In this document: positions 1 through 7,226 of the stretch, one piece after another
Position numbering within the stretch: the stretch's first letter is position 1
Layout of the letters: the number at the start of each line of letters is the position of its first letter
DNA from: Salinimicrobium sp049687495
Lineage (GTDB): Bacteria; Bacteroidota; Bacteroidia; Flavobacteriales; Flavobacteriaceae
Direction of reading: 5' to 3'
Length of the DNA stretch: 24,253 nucleotides
Assembly (NCBI GenBank): GCA_049687495.1
Contig: JBAVJB010000103.1
Location: 1-24,253 of the forward strand
Program-made: the position numbers and the translations under genes
Notes under the pieces: model-generated
What the model was told of the DNA's origin: nothing
The model's input: only the letters and a program-made list of their open reading frames with translations
Database searches by the model: none

Positions 1-500
1 GTATTAACCTTGGTAATGTCTTCGTTCACCCAAAGTCCACCACTTACTGCACCGGCAAAAACCCGCTTGTTCTCTGAATCATTGGGGTCAAAAAATACCA
101 CGCGAGTCCTGCCACCAACAGTGTCCGGGCCTCGGGAAACCCAGGTATTCTCCGGGGAATCTCCCGGGGCTTTCATTGAACGGCTCTTGAATTTCTTTTG
201 GCGCAGCAATTTCTCATGTAGCTCCTCCAGCTTGTAGGGCTCTGGATATCCCAGCGCCGGATTCATTGTGAGGTAGCGCATTTGCTCGTAATAAGGATTG
301 GGAGCGGCCTCTCTGGATTCACCTTCTTCCTCCTCTTCTTCCTTCGAAAAATGGGTTTTTTTAGGAGCATTTTCTTTAAGAAAATGCTCGTGTTTTAAAC
401 GCAAGCTGCTAACCCCCTTATCGCGCTGCAAACAGCTGTAAAAGCTAAACAGTAGAAAAAAAGCAAAAACCGGAAGAAAAAAATGTATTCGTCTATTCAT
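1..500 (-). CDS. Secreted or lipoprotein BNR/sortilin-like beta-propeller protein, N-terminal part only
   Basis: Reading leftwards from the ATG at 500, 166 codons stay open to the window edge, so the C-terminus is missing. The protein begins with a basic n-region and a hydrophobic stretch (residues 5-22) ending in FYSC, so Cys23 could be a lipobox cysteine. A Lys/Glu-rich linker (about 45-65) follows. Residues 118-165 (WVSRGPDTVGGRTR, VFAGAVSGGLWVNED) match the opening of the BNR/sortilin-type propeller proteins that are common in Flavobacteriia and often exported by the type IX system. The family assignment is from memory of this signature. The T9SS sorting domain, if there is one, would lie outside the window. 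It follows dgt by 41 nt on the same strand. Confidence 0.7.
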   Translation of the reverse strand, partial: MNRRIHFFLPVFAFFLLFSFYSCLQRDKGVSSLRLKHEHFLKENAPKKTHFSKEEEEEEGESREAAPNPYYEQMRYLTMNPALGYPEPYKLEELHEKLLRQKKFKSRSMKAPGDSPENTWVSRGPDTVGGRTRVVFFDPNDSENKRVFAGAVSGGLWVNEDITKVN

Positions 501-527
501 GGGGGTGTACAGTCGCTAAAGCTCAGC

Positions 528-554
528 AAAATACGAAAAAATTATATCTTCAAA
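528..554 (-). promoter_or_regulatory. Weak candidate promoter for the propeller-protein gene
   Basis: On the minus strand a TTTG (551-554) is followed after 16 nt by TATTTTG (528-534), resembling the Bacteroidota -33/-7 pair but with a shortened -7 box and spacer. It overlaps the 3' end of dgt. Readthrough from dgt is an equally good explanation for expression of the next gene. Confidence 0.25.
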
Positions 555-1882
555 CCCTTGAACTTGCTGAAAGAGGCCACGATATTGCTGTCGGTAAGCG
601 AGGAAATATGGCTGCAGATCCTAATGAGATTTCCATAAGTGGAAAGCTGCTCATAATCGCCGGCCTCAGGAATTAACTTTAACACCAGTTTGTTATAGTT
701 CGTCCTTTCGTTTTCGGGAAGCAAAGCATGAGTATAAGTGTCCAGTAAATGAGAAAGCATCTGGTAACCGGCGATCTCTTTGCTTATTACCTCTTCGCTC
801 TGGTAGATCTTCTCTATGCTTATCTTGATGATATCTGTGATCTGGGCCTCATACCTGCTCCTGTCGAACAAAGCCTGGTGAAATTCCCCTTTTAGGATGG
901 CTTCTTCGTTCTCCAGAAAGATCTCGACGGCTTCGGTGATGAGGGTATTGATCGCCAAAGCTCTCAAATAACCCAGCCTGTCTGCACGGGTTTGCAGGTT
1001 GTGGTATTTCTTGGTGTTGATGGAACCTTTCACCAAATTAATAAGATACTCCAGCGCATATTCCTCCTGGATGAGCCCCAGGTTAATACCATCTTCAAAG
1101 TCGATTATTGTGTAGCAAATATCATCTGCAGCTTCAACGAGAAAAGCCAGAGGATGCCTGCAATAGCTGAGGTTCTTTCCGCTGCCGGATGGAATCAGGC
1201 CCAGTTCATTCGCTACCTCTTCAAAAAAGGCTTTTTCAGACTGAAATACGCCGAACTTCTTGTCGGCTATTTTGTTGCTGGGTTTATGCGGAAGTGATTC
1301 CTTCGGATATTTTATGAAGGCTCCTAAAGTGGCATAAGAAAGACGAACCCCACCCGGAATTCCTGGTCTGTCTTCAGTCAAAATTTTAAAGCCGTTGGCG
1401 TTACCTTCAAATTTTATGAGATCCTGGTATTCTTCTGCGGAAAGACGATCTTCGAACCTTTTCCCGTTGCCACTGCTGAAGTATTCTCCTATAGCCTTTT
1501 CTCCGGAATGCCCGAAAGGCGGATTTCCTATATCATGTGCCAAAGCTGCCGCTGCGACTATTGCTCCAAAGTCATTCATTTGGTAGCCGTGGATCTTTTG
1601 CAGGTGCGGGTGCTTCTCCAGGATCTTTTGACCGGCCAATCTTCCCAGCGAACGCCCCACTACTGAAACTTCCAGCGAATGGGTTAGTCGGGTGTGCACA
1701 AAATCGGTTTTGGAAAGCGGGATCACCTGTGTCTTGTCCTGCAGGCTTCTAAAGGCCGAGGAGAAGATGATGCGGTCGTAATCTACTTCGAAGCCAAGCC
1801 GGGTTTCGTTTTGTTCTTTTCTTAGTCTTTTATTTTTGTCTCCGGCCCTTCTTAGCGAGAGCAGTTGTTCCCAGTTCATCAT
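542..1882 (-). CDS. dgt: Deoxyguanosinetriphosphate triphosphohydrolase (dGTPase)
   Basis: The 446-aa product is a cytoplasmic HD-superfamily enzyme that hydrolyses dGTP (or other dNTPs) to the deoxynucleoside and tripolyphosphate. The metal-binding HD signature is visible: H63 and H68 in FVHTRLTHSLE, the H116-D117 pair in ALAHDIGNPPFGH, H125, and an Asp near 253 in EAADDICY. Length is normal for the family. Two tandem ATGs occur at 1882 and 1879, and family members usually start MNWEQLL, so the second is equally possible. Located downstream of nrdB-nrdA, it places a dNTP-degrading enzyme next to the dNTP-making one. A terminator lies between the nrd genes and dgt, so they are probably transcribed separately. 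Confidence 0.95.
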   Translation of the reverse strand: MMNWEQLLSLRRAGDKNKRLRKEQNETRLGFEVDYDRIIFSSAFRSLQDKTQVIPLSKTDFVHTRLTHSLEVSVVGRSLGRLAGQKILEKHPHLQKIHGYQMNDFGAIVAAAALAHDIGNPPFGHSGEKAIGEYFSSGNGKRFEDRLSAEEYQDLIKFEGNANGFKILTEDRPGIPGGVRLSYATLGAFIKYPKESLPHKPSNKIADKKFGVFQSEKAFFEEVANELGLIPSGSGKNLSYCRHPLAFLVEAADDICYTIIDFEDGINLGLIQEEYALEYLINLVKGSINTKKYHNLQTRADRLGYLRALAINTLITEAVEIFLENEEAILKGEFHQALFDRSRYEAQITDIIKISIEKIYQSEEVISKEIAGYQMLSHLLDTYTHALLPENERTNYNKLVLKLIPEAGDYEQLSTYGNLIRICSHISSLTDSNIVASFSKFKGLKI

Positions 1883-1927
1883 TGGTTGAGGGGTTGCGTT
1901 AAGGATTGAGCAGCTTGTTTAAGCTCT

Positions 1928-1935
1928 CAAAAATA
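1928..1935 (-). promoter_or_regulatory. Candidate -7 box for dgt
   Basis: TATTTTTG on the minus strand fits TAnnTTTG and lies 45 nt before the dgt start. No clear TTTG is seen at -33. It sits directly after the T-tract of the preceding terminator. Confidence 0.35.
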
Positions 1936-1939
1936 GCAA

Positions 1940-1967
1940 AAAAGCGAAGCTTTTGGGCTTCGCTTTT
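1940..1967 (-). terminator. Intrinsic terminator after the nrd genes
   Basis: An 11-bp perfect stem (AAAAGCGAAGC with GCTTCGCTTTT) closes a 6-nt loop. Read on the minus strand it runs straight into a T-tract. It lies 18 nt after the 45-codon ORF and before dgt. Confidence 0.75.
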
Positions 1968-1985
1968 GTTTCTATTCCTAAAGTT

Positions 1986-2123
1986 TCAGGAAATTACGAT
2001 GTACTCCACCGGGGCTTCCAGGGCGGCATCGCTGGTAAAATAGAGATCAATATCGTCTGGATTGGTGTTGATGTAAACTTTGCCCATTGATGTTTGATCG
2101 GGATAATTGGTGTCGTCTTTCAT
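1986..2123 (-). CDS. Small 45-aa hypothetical protein following nrdA
   Basis: The ORF has 45 codons, starts at ATG 2123 and stops at TGA 1986, 34 nt after the nrdA stop and before the operon terminator. The product (MKDDTNYPDQTSMGKVYINT at the start, YIVIS at the end) is acidic and looks globular, with beta-strand-like stretches (KVYINT, PVEYIVIS) and no membrane segment. The reading frame is also open upstream into nrdA, with an in-frame GTG about 48 nt earlier, so a longer form is possible. Position inside the nrd transcript suggests a linked role, but I do not recognise the family and assign no function. Support comes from protein-like composition and location only. Confidence 0.55.
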   Translation of the reverse strand: MKDDTNYPDQTSMGKVYINTNPDDIDLYFTSDAALEAPVEYIVIS

Positions 2124-2157
2124 TGGTACTACTTCGTTTTTGATGGTTGTTTCTTTT

Positions 2158-4566
2158 TTAGGAGCCGCACATGAGGCAGTCGTCGCCTTCGGCTTCTTTT
2201 GATTTTGCGATTAGATTTCTTAGTTCTTCGGGCGAGAGAGAAGTGTTTTCGGCCACCACGGGAGCAATTTCCTGCTGGGGCAATTCCTGTTTTTTCTCCT
2301 CTTTTGCCAGGGTAAATTTTATAGCGTCAACAGCACTTTTGGTGCGTAAATAATACATTCCGGTTTTAAGCCCGCTTTTCCAGGCATAGAAATGCATAGA
2401 GGTCAATTTGCCGTAATTGGCATTCTCCATGAACAGGTTAAGCGACTGCGATTGGTCAATAAAATAACCGCGATGACGGGACATATCGATAATGTCTTTC
2501 ATGCTCATTTCCCAAACGGTCTTGTAAAGCTCTTTTAAGTCCTGCGGAATCACATCGATGCTTTGCACCGAACCATTGGAGCGTAAAATGGCATTTTTGA
2601 CATCTTCGTTCCACAGGTTGCGCTCTACCAGGTCTTCCAGCAGGTGCTTATTGACGACAATAAATTCTCCGGAGAGTACACGTCTCGTATAAATGTTGGA
2701 CGTGTAAGGCTCGAAAGCCTCGTTGTTCCCAAGGATCTGCGAGGTAGAAGCCGTTGGCATGGGCGCTACTAAAAGCGAGTTGCGAACGCCATTTTTGAGC
2801 ACCTGCTTGCGCAGTTTTGCCCAATCCCATCTTCCGGAAAGGTCATTGTCGTCAATGCCCCATAAATTGAACTGGAACTGGCCCTTGCTTATTGGCGAGC
2901 CTTCATAAGTAGAATATGGGCCTTCTTCTTTTGCCATTTCCATAGAAGCGGAAACTGCAGCAAAATATAGGGTCTCAAAAATGTCTTTATTGAGCTGCTT
3001 TGCCTCATCGCTGGTGAAAGGCAGGCGCAGCTTGATGAAAGTATCTGCCAACCCCTGAACTCCCAACCCCACAGGGCGGTGCCTGAAATTTGAATTCTCG
3101 GCCTCCTTCACAGGATAAAAGTTGCGGTCGATCACTTTGTTAAGGTTGCGGGTCACGCGTTTGGTGATCTTGAATAGCTCTTTGTGATCAAATTCATCAC
3201 CTTTGATGAACATTGGCAAAGCGATAGATGCCAGGTTACAAACGGCAACTTCGTCTTCGCTGGTGTATTCCAGGATCTCGGTACACAGGTTGGAGGATCG
3301 AATTGTGCCCAGGTTCTGCTGGTTAGATTTTCTGTTAGCAGAATCTTTGTACAGCATGTAAGGCGTTCCGGTCTCGATCTGCGATTCCAGGATCTTCTCC
3401 CACAGGTCGCGGGCTTTTATGGTTTTGCGGCCTTTGCCTTCCTGCTCATACTTGAGGTACAGCGCTTCAAATTCTTCGCTGTGCTTGTTGTAAAGGTCAG
3501 GACATTCGTGAGGGCACATCAACGTCCATTGGGCATCTTCCTCAACACGCTTCATGAAAAGATCTGGCACCCACATCGCGTAGAAGAGGTCGCGGGCACG
3601 CATCTCTTCTTTTCCGTGGTTTTTCTTGAGATCCAGAAAATCGTAAATATCGGCGTGCCATGGTTCCACGTATATGGCAAATGAGCCTTTCCTCTTTCCG
3701 CCGCCCTGGTCGACGTAACGGGCGGTGTCATTAAAAACGCGCAACATGGGAACGATCCCGTTGGAAGTCCCGTTGGTGCCAGAGATGTATGAGCCCGTTG
3801 CTCTTACGTTATGAATTGAAAGCCCTATTCCACCGGCAGATTGCGAGATCTTCGCGGTTTGCTTTAGCGTGTCGTAAATTCCGTCGATGCTGTCGTCCTG
3901 CATAGTGAGCAGGAAACAGGAAGACATTTGAGGTTTTGGAGTTCCAGAGTTGAACAGCGTAGGAGTGGCGTGGGTGAAATATTTTTTCGACATCAGCTCA
4001 TAGGTTTCTATGGCCGCTTCAATGTCGTCCACATGAATTCCCACGGAAACCCTCATCAACATATGCTGCGGCCTTTCGGCAATCTTGCCGTTAAGCTTCA
4101 GCAGGTAAGAACGCTCGAGGGTCTTAAATCCGAAATAGTCGTACTGGAAATCCCGGTTGTAAATGATCGTTGAGTCCAGGCGCTCCTTGTTTTCCTGGAT
4201 GACCTTGTAAACATCATCGGCTAAAAGGGGGGCTTTTTGGCCGGTGCGGGGGTTGACATATTCGTAAAGATCTGTCATCACCTCCGAGAAGGTCTTTTTG
4301 GTGTTCTTATGCAGGTTGGAGACCGAGATGCGCGCTGCCAGCTTCGCATAATCGGGATGCGAGGTGGTCATGGTGGCGGCGATCTCTGCCGCAAGATTGT
4401 CCAGTTCGCTGGTGGTCACCCCGTCGTACAGGCCTTCAATAACGCGCATCGCCACTTTAACAGGGTCTACGAGTTCGTTAAGGCCGTAGCACAATTTGCG
4501 CACCCGGGCGGTGATCTTGTCAAACATGATAGGCTCTTTGCGGCCGTCTCTTTTTTCTACATACAT
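2158..4566 (-). CDS. nrdA: Ribonucleoside-diphosphate reductase alpha (large) subunit, class Ia
   Basis: The 802-aa catalytic subunit reduces ribonucleoside diphosphates to deoxy forms using a radical delivered by NrdB. An ATP-cone allosteric domain fills residues 1 to about 90. The barrel carries the expected redox/catalytic residues: C217 (SSCFLL), N426-x-C428-x-E430 (SSNLCTEI) and C443 (AVCNLAS). The radical-relay tyrosine pair is Y738-Y739 (GMYYLRTK), and the shuttle cysteines are C797 and C800 in the C-terminal CLMCGS. All key residues are intact, so the enzyme should be active. It follows nrdB by 122 nt on the same strand, with structured leader sequence between them. Confidence 0.97.
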   Translation of the reverse strand: MYVEKRDGRKEPIMFDKITARVRKLCYGLNELVDPVKVAMRVIEGLYDGVTTSELDNLAAEIAATMTTSHPDYAKLAARISVSNLHKNTKKTFSEVMTDLYEYVNPRTGQKAPLLADDVYKVIQENKERLDSTIIYNRDFQYDYFGFKTLERSYLLKLNGKIAERPQHMLMRVSVGIHVDDIEAAIETYELMSKKYFTHATPTLFNSGTPKPQMSSCFLLTMQDDSIDGIYDTLKQTAKISQSAGGIGLSIHNVRATGSYISGTNGTSNGIVPMLRVFNDTARYVDQGGGKRKGSFAIYVEPWHADIYDFLDLKKNHGKEEMRARDLFYAMWVPDLFMKRVEEDAQWTLMCPHECPDLYNKHSEEFEALYLKYEQEGKGRKTIKARDLWEKILESQIETGTPYMLYKDSANRKSNQQNLGTIRSSNLCTEILEYTSEDEVAVCNLASIALPMFIKGDEFDHKELFKITKRVTRNLNKVIDRNFYPVKEAENSNFRHRPVGLGVQGLADTFIKLRLPFTSDEAKQLNKDIFETLYFAAVSASMEMAKEEGPYSTYEGSPISKGQFQFNLWGIDDNDLSGRWDWAKLRKQVLKNGVRNSLLVAPMPTASTSQILGNNEAFEPYTSNIYTRRVLSGEFIVVNKHLLEDLVERNLWNEDVKNAILRSNGSVQSIDVIPQDLKELYKTVWEMSMKDIIDMSRHRGYFIDQSQSLNLFMENANYGKLTSMHFYAWKSGLKTGMYYLRTKSAVDAIKFTLAKEEKKQELPQQEIAPVVAENTSLSPEELRNLIAKSKEAEGDDCLMCGS

Positions 4567-4584
4567 GAGCTTAAGTTTTGAAAT

Positions 4585-4621
4585 AGAAATTCCTGAGGTT
4601 CTTTGAAAACCTTGAATTTCT
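4585..4621 (-). promoter_or_regulatory. Inverted repeat in the nrdA leader
   Basis: Outer arms AGAAATTC and GAATTTCT (8 bp) enclose inner arms AGGTT and AACCT (5 bp) around a 7-nt loop, ending 18 nt before the nrdA ATG. In RNA it would form a two-tier hairpin close to the ribosome entry site. Whether it acts as translational control, an operator or a processing site cannot be told. Confidence 0.4.
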
Positions 4622-4637
4622 ATGGTTGGTTATGCTT

Positions 4638-4669
4638 AAAAAACACCACCACGCCGGGGGGGAGCGTGG
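4638..4669 (-). terminator. Possible attenuator between nrdB and nrdA
   Basis: On the minus strand, CCACGC pairs with GCGTGG around a C-rich loop, and a run of six T follows after 5 nt. The stem is short and the T-run offset, so termination would be partial at best. It could let nrdB be made in excess of nrdA. Confidence 0.4.
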
Positions 4670-4688
4670 CATTGTTTCTGGGAATTTT

Positions 4689-5666
4689 CTAAAAATCGGC
4701 GTCGAAGCTGATCTTGTCAGATTCTTTGTCCTTGTTCATGACACCCGCCTTCTGGTATTCGCCAACTCGTTTTTCAAAGAAGTTGGTTTTTCCCTGCAGG
4801 TTGATCATGTCCATGAAATCAAAAGGATTTGCAGTGCCGTATTCCTTCTCACACTCCAGTTCAACAAGTAAACGGTCAGCTACAAATTCTAAATATTGGG
4901 TCATGAGTTTGGCATTCATGCCAATAAGGCTTACGGGCAATGACTCGGTTATGAATTCTCTTTCGATGTTGAGGGCGTCAACAATGATCTCACGGATGCG
5001 CTCTTTTGGCACCTTGTTCACCAGGTGATTATTGTGCAGGTGAACGGCGAAGTCGCAGTGAACCCCTTCGTCGCGAGAGATAAGTTCATTAGAAAAAGTA
5101 AGCCCCGGCATAAGACCTCTTTTCTTTAGCCAAAAGATAGAGCAGAAGGCGCCCGAGAAGAAAATTCCTTCTACGGCGGCAAATGCGATCAACCTTTCGG
5201 CAAAAGAGTCAGATTCTATCCATTTTAAAGCCCATTTGGCTTTCTTCTGAATAGCGGGAAATACTTCAATAGCTTTAAAAAGCTGGTTTTTTTCCTTCTC
5301 ATCCTTAACGTAGGTGTCAATGAGCAGGGAGTAGGTTTCAGAATGGATGTTCTCCATCATGATCTGGAATCCGTAGAAGAACTTGGCTTCGGAATATTGC
5401 ACTTCATTGACGAAGTTTTCGGCCAGGTTCTCGTTTACGATCCCATCAGATGCGGCAAAAAAGGCTAAAATGTGTTTGATGAAATAACGCTCGTCTGCAG
5501 TCAATTTTTGGTTCCAGTCGGTAAGGTCCTGGTGCAGGTCAATTTCTTCGGCGGTCCAAAAACTTGCTTCCATTTTTTTGTACCAGTCCCAAATGTCATG
5601 ATGTTTTATGGGGAAGATGACAAACCGGTCTTTGTTTTCCTGCAAAATGGGTTCAAGCTTAGACAT
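4689..5666 (-). CDS. nrdB: Ribonucleoside-diphosphate reductase beta (small) subunit, eukaryote-like R2
   Basis: The 325-aa ferritin-like subunit holds the di-iron centre and tyrosyl radical. By comparison with mouse R2, all ligands can be placed: D43 (EEIDL), E105 and H108 (MENIHSE), E166 (AAVEG), E200 and H203 (SRDEGVH). The radical tyrosine is Y112. Segments such as ASFWTAEEIDL, FFAASDGIVNENL and MENIHSE are nearly identical to animal and fungal R2. The C-terminus ends FDADF like human RRM2, the tail that docks into the large subunit. It is the first gene of the nrd run. An inverted repeat lies in its 5' region. Confidence 0.97.
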   Translation of the reverse strand: MSKLEPILQENKDRFVIFPIKHHDIWDWYKKMEASFWTAEEIDLHQDLTDWNQKLTADERYFIKHILAFFAASDGIVNENLAENFVNEVQYSEAKFFYGFQIMMENIHSETYSLLIDTYVKDEKEKNQLFKAIEVFPAIQKKAKWALKWIESDSFAERLIAFAAVEGIFFSGAFCSIFWLKKRGLMPGLTFSNELISRDEGVHCDFAVHLHNNHLVNKVPKERIREIIVDALNIEREFITESLPVSLIGMNAKLMTQYLEFVADRLLVELECEKEYGTANPFDFMDMINLQGKTNFFEKRVGEYQKAGVMNKDKESDKISFDADF

Positions 5667-5692
5667 ATTTCAATTATGGTTTTTTAGTTGGT

Positions 5693-5714
5693 TTTGTTAA
5701 GAAGGTTTAACAAA
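5693..5714 (-). promoter_or_regulatory. Inverted repeat TTTGTTAA-N6-TTAACAAA upstream of nrdB
   Basis: Perfect 8-bp arms separated by 6 nt lie 27-48 nt before the nrdB ATG. The far arm overlaps a promoter-like AATATTTG on the minus strand (5711-5718), so a repressor bound here could block transcription. It does not look like the NrdR box as I know it. Confidence 0.4.
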
Positions 5715-5925
5715 TATTGGAAAATCAGGCAGATATAGAAAGATGCTCAGAAAAAGCTTTTCAACAAAGTTTTCAACACGCAAGCCCCGCATTGTTACTG
5801 AGCTCGTGTTAAACGGGTTGATTAAAGATCTGTACAACAGATAATTATAAGTTGTTAATAATTTTAAGAAGAGGAAATTCTGCTTTGGTACGCGGAAGTT
5901 GTAAACAAGCAGGGTTCGGCAGCTG

Positions 5926-5949
5926 AAAAAGCCAATTTTTCGGCTTTTT
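5926..5949. terminator. Terminator-like hairpin with no obvious gene
   Basis: AAAAAGCC pairs with GGCTTTTT around an 8-nt loop, with an extra T on the plus strand. It could end transcription in either direction, yet no annotated gene on either strand directly feeds into it. The DUF4412 transcript reading leftwards is the nearest candidate. Confidence 0.4.
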
Positions 5950-6014
5950 TCTGAAGAAAAATTAACAAAACCTGAAGAATTGACTTCGGCTTGACTGCGC
6001 AATAAACCAACAAT

Positions 6015-6049
6015 AAGATGCTCCAAAAATGACATTTTTGGAGCATCTT
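6015..6049. repeat. Dispersed palindrome, copy 1 (17-bp perfect arms)
   Basis: Arms AAGATGCTCCAAAAATG (6015-6031) and its exact complement (6033-6049) flank a single A. It shares the core AAAAATGNCATTTTT with the other copies, but its outer 8 bp (AAGATGCT) are unique to this copy and still pair perfectly. Confidence 0.9.
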
Positions 6050-6079
6050 CAGAAATACTTTTAGTTCAGCAGAAGGTGG

Positions 6080-6100
6080 CTCTAACATGTCATTTTAGAG
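6080..6100. repeat. Dispersed palindrome, divergent copy 2
   Basis: CTCTAACATG and CATTTTAGAG flank a T, with 9 of 10 positions paired. The central ATGTCAT is kept while the A-tract is altered to TAAC. The following GAGCAGTAAT recurs directly after copy 5 (near 13755), suggesting a shared longer ancestor. Confidence 0.65.
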
Positions 6101-6193
6101 CAGTAATCTTTCGCCTCCCTTAGCAGCCGATTCGTAGTACTTTTCCGGGATGGCAGAGTAGCTGGAAAATGTGAGACTTCTCTAATTTAAAAT

Positions 6194-6230
6194 AGAGGGG
6201 ACTCAAAAATGTCATTTTTGAATCCCCTCT
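6194..6230. repeat. Dispersed palindrome, copy 3, at the 3' end of the DUF4412 gene
   Basis: Arms 6194-6211 and 6213-6230 pair at 17 of 18 positions (one C-A mismatch) around a central T. The outer arm is GC-rich (AGAGGGG with CCCCTCT). The repeat begins 3 nt after the DUF4412 stop codon and probably serves as that gene's transcription terminator or 3' hairpin. Confidence 0.9.
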
Positions 6231-6233
6231 TCA

Positions 6234-7055
6234 TTAGTTTTTGTACATACTTTGATAATTGGATTTATTAATGATCATAGCTTCTTTTTTCAGACCTGTA
6301 CAGACCATGCTGGCATTATTGGAAGGTGACTTTTTGTCGATCATTTGCATTTCCATCAAAAGACCGTTTCCGCTCTTTAGCCACTCTTCCTTAATGGCAG
6401 GCGGTAACTTGCTTTTTTCATATTGGTACATTTGCGTAAAACTCACATCTGCCTCATTGGTGATATAAAATTTCACAAGGTGGTCATCGGTTTCTACTTC
6501 ATAGCCATCGCAGTTGTACCCGAGAATTTTCTTGCCGGCAATCTGTTTGATCTTAGCATCTTTATAGAATTCTTCTTCACTACTAGCCTGTTTAGATTTC
6601 ATCCGGGAAGCCATAAGCATCTTACTTCCCTGAGATTCAAAGAACATCGCCATGAGGTCATTTTTGGTGTCCATGACCATGAAAACATCTGTGCCCTGGT
6701 GCATTTCCACACCCATGTAAGGAGCTTTGTTCTTTAGCCTGTAGATCATTTCCATATCTCCCTGGGTGGTATTGATCCTGGCGTTATACTTCCAGTTGAA
6801 ATCGTATTGAGCCGGAACCTCATCAATGCTTACCTGCTCAACTCCCATGGGCATCATGGCCGAGTTGTTCATTTGCTCACCCATCATTCGGGTCATCATG
6901 CTATCTGTCTCGTCGGCTGCCTTGTCAGATAACTTCTCTGTGACTTTGTTTTCCACTTTTCTCTCAACCTTCTTTTTCAGTTTTTTAAGGATCTGTGCTT
7001 CCGCAGGAATGGAAAACACGAATAGAGAAAGTAGAATCCATACTAATTTTCTCAT
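6234..7055 (-). CDS. Exported DUF4412 family protein
   Basis: The 273-aa protein has a clear signal peptide (residues 1-20, hydrophobic core VWILLSLFVFSI, cleavage near AEA-Q). A highly basic helical segment rich in K/E repeats (21-45) and a methionine-rich patch with eight Met between 53 and 70 follow. The rest (about 80-270) is a beta-rich soluble domain with NTTQGDMEMIYRLK and GYNCDGYEVET-type strands, matching DUF4412 as seen in Flavobacteriia. It is presumably periplasmic or cell-surface, and the function is unknown. It stands alone, with the palindromic hairpin just after its stop. The Met-rich patch could bind copper or silver, but that is speculation. Confidence 0.85.
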   Translation of the reverse strand: MRKLVWILLSLFVFSIPAEAQILKKLKKKVERKVENKVTEKLSDKAADETDSMMTRMMGEQMNNSAMMPMGVEQVSIDEVPAQYDFNWKYNARINTTQGDMEMIYRLKNKAPYMGVEMHQGTDVFMVMDTKNDLMAMFFESQGSKMLMASRMKSKQASSEEEFYKDAKIKQIAGKKILGYNCDGYEVETDDHLVKFYITNEADVSFTQMYQYEKSKLPPAIKEEWLKSGNGLLMEMQMIDKKSPSNNASMVCTGLKKEAMIINKSNYQSMYKN

Positions 7056-7226
7056 AAGCTCTAGTTTTTTTATTATACCTGATTTTTTGCCAAAAGCGGT
7101 AAAAGCAGAGGCGGGGCCACTTAGGAACAGGGGGGAATTACTAAGGCGGGAAACGGAATGTAAGGTACTAAAAATTAGCCTCTTGTGAAAAATTGAAGCT
7201 GGATAATGAGAAAAATAGAAGCAGGA

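Larger units (their letters stand above)
5667..6233. other. 567-nt gene-free region rich in inverted repeats
   Basis: I find no convincing coding sequence between nrdB and the DUF4412 gene. Open frames here translate to Phe/Leu/Ser-rich, low-complexity peptides without family resemblance. The stretch holds three copies of the dispersed palindrome (6015, 6080, 6194), a terminator-like hairpin (5926), a 15-nt palindrome (5828-5842, ATCTGT/ACAGAT) and the nrdB 5' inverted repeat (5693). A small RNA is conceivable but no firm promoter was seen. Confidence 0.6.

Noticed and set aside
3184..3684. A 166-codon plus-strand frame opposite nrdA
   Set aside because: It lies wholly antisense to a confident gene and is explained by the codon use of nrdA.
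5667..5850. NrdR box or cobalamin riboswitch upstream of nrdB
   Set aside because: No sequence resembling either was found by eye; the inverted repeats there do not fit.
5697..6035. A 112-codon minus-strand open frame in the nrdB-DUF4412 gap
   Set aside because: Its peptide is Phe/Leu/Ser-rich without family resemblance, runs through a palindrome copy and the nrdB 5' repeat, and lacks a promoter.
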